From an uncultured Flavobacteriales bacterium (lineage in GTDB: Bacteria > Bacteroidota > Bacteroidia > Flavobacteriales > Crocinitomicaceae), in contig CAMLIF010000016.1 of assembly GCA_946479985.1 (NCBI GenBank), forward strand, positions 1 through 50,449: 50,449 bases of DNA, written 5' to 3'. Each line of letters opens with the position of its first letter. Within the stretch, counting starts at the first letter, position 1. The position numbers and the translations under genes are program-made. Below, piece after piece: positions 33,901 through 41,317 of the stretch. Below the pieces are notes generated by a model that saw only the letters and a list, made by a program, of their open reading frames with translations, ran no database searches and was not told where the DNA came from.

Positions 33901-36750
33901 CTATTTTCCGGCTGAATATGGAATATTTAAAATCAGCTTCGCACTAACGATCTGATTTTCCAATTGCTCAGTCTCTACCTTATACGTCAATATGCCATGA
34001 AGTTTTTCATCGGTACGACTGAAGTTCTGAGAAAACGCGGCAAAAGCGTCTGAATAATTTTCAGTTACACGCGTGGTCCCAATTACGTTATGCGCCATGG
34101 TACAAACCAGCCTATCGGACAAAGAAAAGCTTATGTGAAGCTGTTTCGGGCCGTTTTTACCTCTTAATTCCTTTTCTACCAGTTCTTCCAAAAACGAAAG
34201 AATCAGTCCGTTCGGAACTTCTATGGAAGAATCCGGAACCGTTGATACTAGTTGAAAGTTGAACTCCCGCACCTGCAAACGCACCATATTCAGGTAGGTT
34301 ATCAGAAGATCTGTTTCTGCACTGAGAGCTACGAAATCTTTTTTGGCAAACAAGATCGTTTGTTCAGTAAAGTGCTTGTAATTCGAAATAAATTCTTCTG
34401 ACTGATCTGTTTTTCCTTTTAAGGTCAAATCATTGATCGTATGAAAAGCCTCTTCCATTTTTTTGGACCCAAGAACTAACTGAAGTTTTTTCCATTGCGC
34501 TTTTTCACGATCAGTTTGTTTCTGATATACCTGTTCCTGTCTGAACCTGACCTGCTTGATGATCCGGGAAAAACCCAGGACAATTAATACCAGAATTCCG
34601 GCAATAAACCACCAGCGTAGATAAAACGGCTGCGGAATTGCAAACGCATAGGAAATCGTTTTACCAAATTTCCCTTCGTTCTCATTTCTGACTAAAAACT
34701 CGTAGTTTCCCGGTTGCAAACCGTTATAGGTAATGACATTCTCATTGAATTTTGCTACCTGCCAAAACTCGTCGTAACCGTTCAATTTGAAGTGATAATG
34801 TGAGTTATTCTTGTTTCTCAATGTTGGCAGCGACAACACAAACTGAACCTTGCTTTGCCGGCTTATTTCTCCGTCCAATTTTGGAACCTCTTCGTTATTA
34901 ACCAGAAGCTTAGAGATTCTCAGTTTCACAGTTTCGGAAGCAGGAACGTGATAATGGTAATTCAATTCCTGAATTCCTCCATAGTGAGAAACCCATAATT
35001 TATCTGATTGAACGGTGAAATCAAACACACGTTTTGAGGCGAAACTATTAGTCGTATGTAATGAGTTTACGAGGCTTCCGTCTTCTGTGAACTGGAAAAA
35101 CCCGTTTGATGTAGCAGCAAAAAGATAATGGTCTGAAAAAATGAATTTATTTATTGATTCAAGTTCACCATCAACCTTCGGAAGAATGCTTCCTGAAATC
35201 CGATTATTCCGGAATTTAATGATTCCGTGCTTTCGGGTTGCGGCGCACACTATTCCGTCGATCGTACAAAAGTCATCTACAAACAACTGCTGATTTTGAT
35301 AGCGTACCTCCTCAATTTGATTTGCACGCATGCGCAGTAATCCTTTCGCGGAAGAAATATAAAGCGTAGAACTTTGTTCATCGTATCCTAATGCATACAC
35401 CCGGTAATCAATTTTCTTCACCAATGTGCAGTTAAACGACTTGTCGCCTGTTCGTTTCACAAAGAACAAACCTTTGTTAGTAGCCAAATAAAACTCTTTA
35501 TCAGAGACAAAAACCACATCTTTCAGGGAAGCATCCGCAATTTTTATTAACTGCCGGGTGTTTTTTAAAAATGCCAGAACACCTCCGTTTCCAATAATTA
35601 AAAACGAACTTTCATTCGAACCGTAAATCCCTTCTATTGCCCTATCAGACAATTCAGACAACGGAATAAGCGGACTATAACGATTCTTTTTTCGCACCAC
35701 CAGTTCTCCCAAACTTGTCCCGAAAACAAGGCCTAGATCTTTATCGCTATACAAGGCCAATACTTCTCCGCTGCTGAATGATGGAATTACACCCGGGACT
35801 TTCAAATCAGGAATAACTACAATTCCATTATCAAACGTGCCAAGCAATATATTTCCTTCTTTATCCTCAAAAACATCTGAAATAAAGAAATTGTTAAACA
35901 AGGTTTGCTCTAACGGAGAATTAAAATTTTCCGAATACAATGTTACTCCAGAAGTTCCGCTTGCACCCCAAATGTGCTTACTTGTCTGATAAAAGCGAAG
36001 CCTTTCTGAAAATTGATGTTTTCCTCCAAGCTTAAAAGGAATGAGGACATTTTTGTCAAAATCGTAACGATATGCCTTATTTTTACTGTTCTCAATAACA
36101 AAGGCATCTTCCTGCAGCTGCACCAACTGGAGATTCTTGGTGTCAATCGTAGTGTTTAATGTTTTTGCAGCAAATTTCCCGTCTTTCAATCGCAATACCT
36201 TACGACTTTCTCTCACCCGAAACAAAACACTTTTGTCTTTCATTTTACTTATCAACGAAAGAAATTCGTTCGGTTTGAAATAAGACATGATGCGTTTCCC
36301 TTTCGGATTAATTACCTCAACTCCTTTAGAGACAATGATGAGATTACCTTTTGCAGTTGTTTCAAGTTGAATATCCGGAACCGAATAATCAGACGGGACT
36401 TCATAAAACAGTTTACAGGTTTTGTTACTGATCTGGAATATCTGATTGGCAATATTGTGACAATAAATCGTGCCATTCGGAGCAACAACAAAGTGGAAAA
36501 CCGCATTATTCTTGGTGTTTTCTGCCTCAATTTTTTTATAAGAATAGAAATCGTAGAGATAGATTCCTTCGTCGGTTGAAATCCAGTAATTCTGATCTTT
36601 ATCCTGAACAACATCATAGATCTGAACACCTTTAAACTGTTCCTCTCCGAGTATAAAATAGGCAGGTTCCTGACTGAAAGCCGATTCATATCCCAAACAG
36701 GCAAACACCAAAATAAAATATGTCAGGAAGTAGCGATGCTTCAATTGCAA
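33901..36750 (-). CDS. Beta-propeller/Y_Y_Y sensor with degenerate LytS-like kinase
   Basis: A 949-residue membrane protein: signal peptide (about 1-27), two-component propeller repeats (about 30-640), a Y_Y_Y domain (HYHFKLNGYDEFWQVA...GNYEFLVRN), one membrane helix (WWFIAGILVLIVLGFSR) and a C-terminal region placed like a LytS kinase. The expected PHFLFN block is replaced by KKMEEAFHTIND near residue 763, the N-box asparagine is missing (FLEELVEKEL, about 853), and the DNG box reads AHNVIG. It should lack kinase activity. No regulator gene is adjacent. No ATG precedes the signal peptide; TTG at 36750 or 36744 is the only plausible start. Confidence 0.85.
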   Translation of the reverse strand: MQLKHRYFLTYFILVFACLGYESAFSQEPAYFILGEEQFKGVQIYDVVQDKDQNYWISTDEGIYLYDFYSYKKIEAENTKNNAVFHFVVAPNGTIYCHNIANQIFQISNKTCKLFYEVPSDYSVPDIQLETTAKGNLIIVSKGVEVINPKGKRIMSYFKPNEFLSLISKMKDKSVLFRVRESRKVLRLKDGKFAAKTLNTTIDTKNLQLVQLQEDAFVIENSKNKAYRYDFDKNVLIPFKLGGKHQFSERLRFYQTSKHIWGASGTSGVTLYSENFNSPLEQTLFNNFFISDVFEDKEGNILLGTFDNGIVVIPDLKVPGVIPSFSSGEVLALYSDKDLGLVFGTSLGELVVRKKNRYSPLIPLSELSDRAIEGIYGSNESSFLIIGNGGVLAFLKNTRQLIKIADASLKDVVFVSDKEFYLATNKGLFFVKRTGDKSFNCTLVKKIDYRVYALGYDEQSSTLYISSAKGLLRMRANQIEEVRYQNQQLFVDDFCTIDGIVCAATRKHGIIKFRNNRISGSILPKVDGELESINKFIFSDHYLFAATSNGFFQFTEDGSLVNSLHTTNSFASKRVFDFTVQSDKLWVSHYGGIQELNYHYHVPASETVKLRISKLLVNNEEVPKLDGEISRQSKVQFVLSLPTLRNKNNSHYHFKLNGYDEFWQVAKFNENVITYNGLQPGNYEFLVRNENEGKFGKTISYAFAIPQPFYLRWWFIAGILVLIVLGFSRIIKQVRFRQEQVYQKQTDREKAQWKKLQLVLGSKKMEEAFHTINDLTLKGKTDQSEEFISNYKHFTEQTILFAKKDFVALSAETDLLITYLNMVRLQVREFNFQLVSTVPDSSIEVPNGLILSFLEELVEKELRGKNGPKQLHISFSLSDRLVCTMAHNVIGTTRVTENYSDAFAAFSQNFSRTDEKLHGILTYKVETEQLENQIVSAKLILNIPYSAGK

Positions 36751-37001
36751 GAACTTTTTATTGAAACGAAGTTAGGAAAAACAGGCAAATTGGGAATAAC
36801 TCATTGAAAGTAGTTTAAAATTGATTGAGATTTTCTTTTTGTTCACGTTCAAATACATAGATAACAAAGAGTTGTCCGGTGAAATATTATTCGTTTACCG
36901 ATAGAAACTAAAACCCCTAACAATCAAAAAAAATCGATTCTTTTCAATTTTCGAGGCAACAGTAGTGATAGGAACTACGTTTTCCCACAAACTAGAAAAA
37001 A

Positions 37002-37874
37002 ATGAAAAAACTACTACTTTCAATTGCCCTTTCTCTTGGGGCAGTTTCGATTTCGCAGGCACAGTGCAGTGTGGAAGTAAATGACAGCCTTCTGGCGAAT
37101 TATGATTACGTCCTGAACGCTTTCAATCAAACAGGAACCGGGCCATTTGTTTACAACTGGACTGTTACTGACGGGAACGGAATGCCGATTACTTATACCT
37201 CAAGTACGGGCTCAGACAGCATAACAATTGATGCAGCCACCCTGCAAAACAGTTATGGTTGTATTATCTATCAATTGTGCATGACAGATATGATGGGATG
37301 TACTACTTGTGCCGGAGATACGGCGATGGTTACTGTTCCGTTTCCATGTTACTCGCAATTCAGTTCATCGATTACAGGACAAAACCAGGTTTCTATTACG
37401 CTGAATTCATCTATACCGCCATTTATGATTACAAGTCAATATGTAACATGGACAGATGGGAACGGTCAGGGACAAGGAGTCCCATATATGGGGCCAGGAA
37501 CGATTGTTAATTACGTACCCGGCTCGAATCAATCAAACAAATTCTTCTGTTGCATCTTAACCAATACCGTCAATGGTGGTTGTATTTCATGTGATTCCAT
37601 TCAATATACCAATTCAGGTTTAGGTATTCAGGAGTTGGGAAGCAGAGATCTTCGAATTTCTCCGAATCCGGCTTCAGCGAACGCAACAATTGAATCTACT
37701 GCAGCAATTGAACAGATTGCAGTCTACAACGCGTTTGGTCAACTGGTTTCCGTAGATTACACGCTAGATAACAGCACAGCGAAACTTACTGTTTCAGGAT
37801 TAGCAAAAGGAATTTACATGGTTCGTGTGAGCACCTCATTGGGTATATTCGAAGAACGGTTGGTGAAAGAATAA
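37002..37874 (+). CDS. T9SS type A-sorted secreted protein
   Basis: A 290-residue protein with a signal peptide (residues 1-20, ending ISQAQ), a cysteine-containing beta-rich central region resembling Ig/PKD-like domains (about 22-205), and a T9SS type A C-terminal sorting domain (LRISPNPASANATIES, VYNAFGQLV, LAKGIYMVRVS). Sequences such as CIIYQLCMTDMMGCTTCAGD suggest disulfides. It is a small surface or secreted protein of unknown role. The ATG at 37002 is the natural start. Confidence 0.88.
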   Translation: MKKLLLSIALSLGAVSISQAQCSVEVNDSLLANYDYVLNAFNQTGTGPFVYNWTVTDGNGMPITYTSSTGSDSITIDAATLQNSYGCIIYQLCMTDMMGCTTCAGDTAMVTVPFPCYSQFSSSITGQNQVSITLNSSIPPFMITSQYVTWTDGNGQGQGVPYMGPGTIVNYVPGSNQSNKFFCCILTNTVNGGCISCDSIQYTNSGLGIQELGSRDLRISPNPASANATIESTAAIEQIAVYNAFGQLVSVDYTLDNSTAKLTVSGLAKGIYMVRVSTSLGIFEERLVKE

Positions 37875-37881
37875 AGCAATT

Positions 37882-38229
37882 TTAAGGAAGCAGGTCTTTG
37901 ATCAAAATCGGAGGCCTGCCTACTATTGCCTGATCGCCGCGAACTACAATTGGCCGTTCAATGAGAATGGGATATTTCATCATAGCTTGAATCCACTGCT
38001 TGCGGCTGCGTTGCTTTCCGGCATATTTCTCCTGAAAAATGTCTTCTTTCTGGCGAATAATATCGAGTGGTTTCGCTTTCAGCAGTTTCAACAAATGATC
38101 CAATTCTTCGTAGGTTGGAGGCACCAGTAAATAATCGCGAATCTCAATATCGGCGCCCATTTCTTCCAGTACACAAAGCCCCTCCCGGCTTTTGGAACAC
38201 TGACGATTGTGGTAAATGATTGTTTTCAT
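37882..38229 (-). CDS. ArsC/Spx-family arsenate reductase-like protein
   Basis: A 115-residue thioredoxin-fold protein of the ArsC family. C11 in HNRQCSKSREGL is the redox cysteine; RPIVVRGDQAIVGRPP supplies the arginines expected near the substrate. No arsR, acr3 or other arsenic gene is nearby, so the role may be general thiol chemistry rather than arsenate resistance. Its 5' flank holds the AGACNNN array. Confidence 0.85.
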   Translation of the reverse strand: MKTIIYHNRQCSKSREGLCVLEEMGADIEIRDYLLVPPTYEELDHLLKLLKAKPLDIIRQKEDIFQEKYAGKQRSRKQWIQAMMKYPILIERPIVVRGDQAIVGRPPILIKDLLP

Positions 38230-38230
38230 A

Positions 38231-38313
38231 AAGACATTAAGACTTATAGACTGAAGACATCAGACTGATTTGAGAACGGACTTTACAAGTCTTGTGTCTC
38301 TGGTCTTTTGTCT
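38231..38313. repeat. Inverted array of AGACNNN heptamers
   Basis: AGAC occurs at 38232, 38240, 38248, 38255 and 38262 (spacing 8, 8, 7, 7). Its complement GTCT occurs at 38289, 38296, 38303 and 38310 (spacing exactly 7). The two arms face each other across about 20 nt. The array fills the gap between the arsC-like start and the prfB stop. Confidence 0.85.
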
Positions 38314-38322
38314 ACAATCTCA

Positions 38323-39405
38323 TTAGTTTCCGTACATCATCAAATAAGACTTCAGGAAAGGTTGTAAATCCCCGTCCAACACTTTGTCAGTGTCATTTAC
38401 GGTGTAATCTGTTCTATGGTCTTTCACACGACGATCATCCAAAACGTAACTTCTGATTTGGGATCCCCATTCGATTTTCTTCTTCCCGGCTTCAATTTGA
38501 TCTCTGGATTCGGCACGTTTACGCAACTCAATCTCATATAATTGAGAACGAAGTAATTGCATTGCTTTTTCCTTATTGGCCAATTGCGAACGCGATTCCG
38601 AGTTCTCAATAATAATTCCGGAAGGTGCGTGACGCAGACGAACAGCAGTTTCAACCTTGTTCACGTTTTGTCCACCAGCTCCACCTGAACGGAATGTTTC
38701 AAAACTAATATCGGCAGGATTAACATAAATCTCGATTGTATCATCCACAGAAGGATAAACATATACCGAAGCAAATGATGTCATCCGTTTACCTTGAGAA
38801 TTATATGGGCTCACACGTACCAGGCGATGAATTCCGTTCTCGCCTTTCAGGTAACCAAATGCAAATTCACCTTCAACTTCCAATGTTACAGTTTTAATTC
38901 CCGCAACATCACCTTCCTGAAAGTTAAGTTCTTTTACTTTGTAACCGCTTTTCTCAGCCCACATCAGGTACATTCGCATGAGCATTCCAGCCCAGTCACA
39001 CGCTTCTGTCCCTCCTGCTCCGGCGGTAATCTGAATAACAGCACTTAACGCATCTTCTTCACCGGAAAGCATATTTTTCAATTCCACTTCTTCAACAGTT
39101 GTAAGCAACGATTGATAAGCTTCATCGCATTCAGATTCTTCTGCAGCTCCTTCTTTTACAAATTCAATCAACACTTCCAGATCATCTGCCTGTGATCTCA
39201 ATCGGGAGTATGACTCAATCCAAAACTTCAGTCCCCGGATTTCTTTCATTTGCGTTTCCGCTTTTTTAGGATCATCCCAAAAACCCGGATCTTGTGTCTT
39301 CAATTCGCTTTCACGCAGTTGCATTTCCTTTTCAGGAATTTTCAAATAATTCGCAATTGCTTCTATTCTTACATTAACTTCTTTAAGTTGGTCGCTGTTT
39401 ACCAT
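38323..39405 (-). CDS. prfB: Peptide chain release factor 2, no programmed frameshift
   Basis: A 360-residue class I release factor, decoding UGA and UAA. The catalytic GGQ lies at residues 244-246 ([11 protein letters not shown]). The stop-codon recognition tripeptide, SPF in E. coli RF2, reads S199-P200-Y201 here, followed by [14 protein letters not shown]. The frame is continuous from ATG: the region equivalent to E. coli codon 26 ([11 protein letters not shown]) has no internal UGA, so the +1 frameshift autoregulation is absent. A TAnnTTTG lies only 4 nt before the ATG. Confidence 0.95.
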   Translation of the reverse strand: MVNSDQLKEVNVRIEAIANYLKIPEKEMQLRESELKTQDPGFWDDPKKAETQMKEIRGLKFWIESYSRLRSQADDLEVLIEFVKEGAAEESECDEAYQSLLTTVEEVELKNMLSGEEDALSAVIQITAGAGGTEACDWAGMLMRMYLMWAEKSGYKVKELNFQEGDVAGIKTVTLEVEGEFAFGYLKGENGIHRLVRVSPYNSQGKRMTSFASVYVYPSVDDTIEIYVNPADISFETFRSGGAGGQNVNKVETAVRLRHAPSGIIIENSESRSQLANKEKAMQLLRSQLYEIELRKRAESRDQIEAGKKKIEWGSQIRSYVLDDRRVKDHRTDYTVNDTDKVLDGDLQPFLKSYLMMYGN

Positions 39406-39409
39406 GCTG

Positions 39410-39417
39410 CAAAGTTA
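39410..39417 (-). promoter_or_regulatory. -7 element abutting prfB start
   Basis: TAACTTTG on the minus strand, then four bases (CAGC), then ATG. Transcription from this element should begin at or within a base or two of the start codon. Confidence 0.55.
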
Positions 39418-39544
39418 ATTGAAAATTGAAAAGAAAGGAATCACTCAAATTAAGCTGAAGGACACAAATAAGTCTTTAAACAAGGTTAATTGTGAAGTTT
39501 TCGAATTTTGGAAGCATAAAGTGAAGTGAAAACCTAAAAAAAAT

Positions 39545-39552
39545 TACATTTG
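39545..39552 (+). promoter_or_regulatory. -7 element for gcvH
   Basis: TACATTTG matches the consensus exactly and lies 31 nt before the gcvH ATG. Confidence 0.55.
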
Positions 39553-39583
39553 CATCAAGAAAACGACTTTAAAGAAAAAGAAG

Positions 39584-39961
39584 ATGAATATTCCAGCAAA
39601 TTTAAAATACACAAAAGATCACGAGTGGGTAAGCGTTGAAGGCGACATTGCTACAATCGGAGTTACAGATTTCGCTCAAAGCGAATTGGGTGATATTGTT
39701 TACGTGGAAATTGAAACTGTTGGTGAAACATTGGATCAGGAAGAAGTTTTTGGTTCTGTTGAGGCGGTAAAAACGGTATCTGATCTTTTCATGCCTGTTT
39801 CAGGAGAAATTTTAGAGTTTAACGAAGGATTGGAAGCAAACCCTGAAGCAGTTAATAAAGATGCATACGGCGAAGGCTGGATGATCAAAGTGAGATTGAG
39901 CAACCCATCCGAAATTGACGGATTATTGGATGCTGCAGCATATCAGGCGCTGGTAGGATAA
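39584..39961 (+). CDS. gcvH: Glycine cleavage system H protein
   Basis: A 125-residue lipoyl carrier that shuttles the aminomethyl group in glycine cleavage. [12 protein letters not shown] and the lipoylation site K63 in VEAVKTVSD are diagnostic. The other glycine cleavage genes (gcvT, gcvP) are not nearby, as is common in Bacteroidota. It is monocistronic with a clear promoter and terminator. LipB, needed for octanoyl transfer to such carriers, is encoded at 47690. Confidence 0.97.
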   Translation: MNIPANLKYTKDHEWVSVEGDIATIGVTDFAQSELGDIVYVEIETVGETLDQEEVFGSVEAVKTVSDLFMPVSGEILEFNEGLEANPEAVNKDAYGEGWMIKVRLSNPSEIDGLLDAAAYQALVG

Positions 39962-39986
39962 TTTCTGCCAGACGTTTATTAACATT

Positions 39987-40019
39987 GGGGAGGTGAAAGG
40001 TTCATACTCCCCTTTTTTT
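39987..40019 (+). terminator. Intrinsic terminator after gcvH
   Basis: GGGGAG (39987-39992) pairs with CTCCCC (40007-40012), followed by seven T. Confidence 0.85.
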
Positions 40020-40037
40020 ATGGCTCATTCCTTGCAG

Positions 40038-40045
40038 TATTTTTG
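40038..40045 (+). promoter_or_regulatory. -7 element abutting gene 40051 start
   Basis: TATTTTTG, five bases, then ATG. As with prfB and lipB, the start codon would lie at or next to the transcription start. Confidence 0.45.
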
Positions 40046-40050
40046 TAAGT

Positions 40051-41001
40051 ATGAAAAGTTTTCTGTTTGCCATATTTCTTATTTCCGCTGCTGTTTCCAC
40101 ACAGGCACAAATGCTCGACAATTCAAAAGGCGCAGCTTTTACTGATGTTCCGTTTTTCAATAAACAGTTTATTCAGGCAGCTAAGATTAAAGAGATCAAA
40201 GGATTTTATACTTTCAAAAAACAGGGCGATATTCTTCGGGAATCCAAATATGTTTACGTATATTCTTTTGATACGCTTGGACAAATTATCCGTCATTATG
40301 AGACCGCTTCTGGAGATCTGGTAACAGATACCGTTGTGAAACTCTACTATTATGACACTAAAGGAAACTTAACTTCCAAACGCGTTTCGGAGAAGAGTGG
40401 ATTCCTGACAACCTACTATACCTACAACGACAGCAACCAGGTTATCAAAGAGGAAGTTTGGCGCGATATTGACACGCTGCATTCCTTATTAACGCCAGTT
40501 ATTGAACGCAGCATGCTTTGGAATTCTGAAACCATGAGCTACGAGGTATACAACGGACAGCACAGGAAGAAAACCTACAATAGTTACGGAAACTTGTACC
40601 TGGAAGAAACCAGATTGTTCGATTCACTTGGTTACTTATCGAAGATAGAACAGCTCTACACGATCACAAGAAATCAATTAAAAACGTTTTACAAATACAC
40701 TGACAAAGGTTTGATCGGCAGTATCCGCACTTATAGAAACGTAGATTCAATTCCTTTGTCAGAAGTGTTTTTTGAATACGATGCTTACGGGAATGTGAGC
40801 GCGAAAAAAGAATATAAAAACGGCATTTTTACCACTGAATATCAGGTAATTTACAGCGGAAGAACGGGTTTGCTTTCTTCCATTCTGATTAAAGAAGTAA
40901 GCACAGGTTTCTTATCTATTATTCGTTTCCAGGAGGCCAGCTTTTGGGATGTTCCCGAAAAAACGGAAGGTTCTTCAACCGATAAGAAAAAGAAATATTA
41001 G
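40051..41001 (+). CDS. Secreted protein with YD-like repeats, unknown function
   Basis: A 316-residue protein with a signal peptide (residues 1-20, ending VSTQAQ). The body repeats a pattern of aromatic strands and turns: YVYSFDTLGQIIRHYETASG, LYYYDTKGNLTSKRVSEKSG, YYTYNDSNQVIKEEVWRD, KKTYNSYGNLYLEET and FFEYDAYGNVSAKKEYKNG. This resembles YD/RHS-type or MORN-like beta repeats. No sorting domain follows, so it is probably periplasmic or outer-membrane associated. The function is unknown. Confidence 0.75.
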   Translation: MKSFLFAIFLISAAVSTQAQMLDNSKGAAFTDVPFFNKQFIQAAKIKEIKGFYTFKKQGDILRESKYVYVYSFDTLGQIIRHYETASGDLVTDTVVKLYYYDTKGNLTSKRVSEKSGFLTTYYTYNDSNQVIKEEVWRDIDTLHSLLTPVIERSMLWNSETMSYEVYNGQHRKKTYNSYGNLYLEETRLFDSLGYLSKIEQLYTITRNQLKTFYKYTDKGLIGSIRTYRNVDSIPLSEVFFEYDAYGNVSAKKEYKNGIFTTEYQVIYSGRTGLLSSILIKEVSTGFLSIIRFQEASFWDVPEKTEGSSTDKKKKY

Positions 41002-41317
41002 GGCCAGGCTGCGACGAGAGTTATGTACAATAAACACCCAAATACATTTTAGTGCTTCTTTGCGAAGTGTTAACGTAGCCAATTCGCGAATTCGCGGCAA
41101 GCCTATATCCCGCGAATGCACGAATTTCGTGCTCGCTAACGCTGCGCGCTTCAGAATATGAATCTAACAATCATAACTAGTTTTGTGGTTTGGGTGCGTA
41201 TAATACATAATACCCGCTGCGACCTGCCCTTACTATTTTACACAGTATCAATTTGGAAATCTATTTCAGCAAAAAAGGGTCGTTTTTCAACGACCCTTCT
41301 CAATTCTATTGTTTCAA
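41002..41317. other. Intergenic region with short palindromes
   Basis: About 315 bases between the YD-repeat gene and the convergent ppiD-like gene. It holds CGCGAATTCGCG (a 12-bp palindrome, 41085-41096), then CGCGAATGCACGAATTTCGTGC, and the terminator at its right end. There is no convincing reading frame. Confidence 0.6.
41271..41298 (-). terminator. Terminator after the ppiD-like gene
   Basis: AAGGGTCGTT (41275-41284) pairs with AACGACCCTT (41289-41298). On the minus strand it is followed by a run of T. Confidence 0.85.

Noticed and set aside
37882..38229. Arsenic resistance operon
   Set aside because: Only the ArsC-like gene is present; no arsR, efflux pump or arsenic-linked neighbour was found.
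38231..38313. AGAC array as a CRISPR array
   Set aside because: The repeat unit is only four fixed bases in a seven-base period, with inverted halves and no cas genes.
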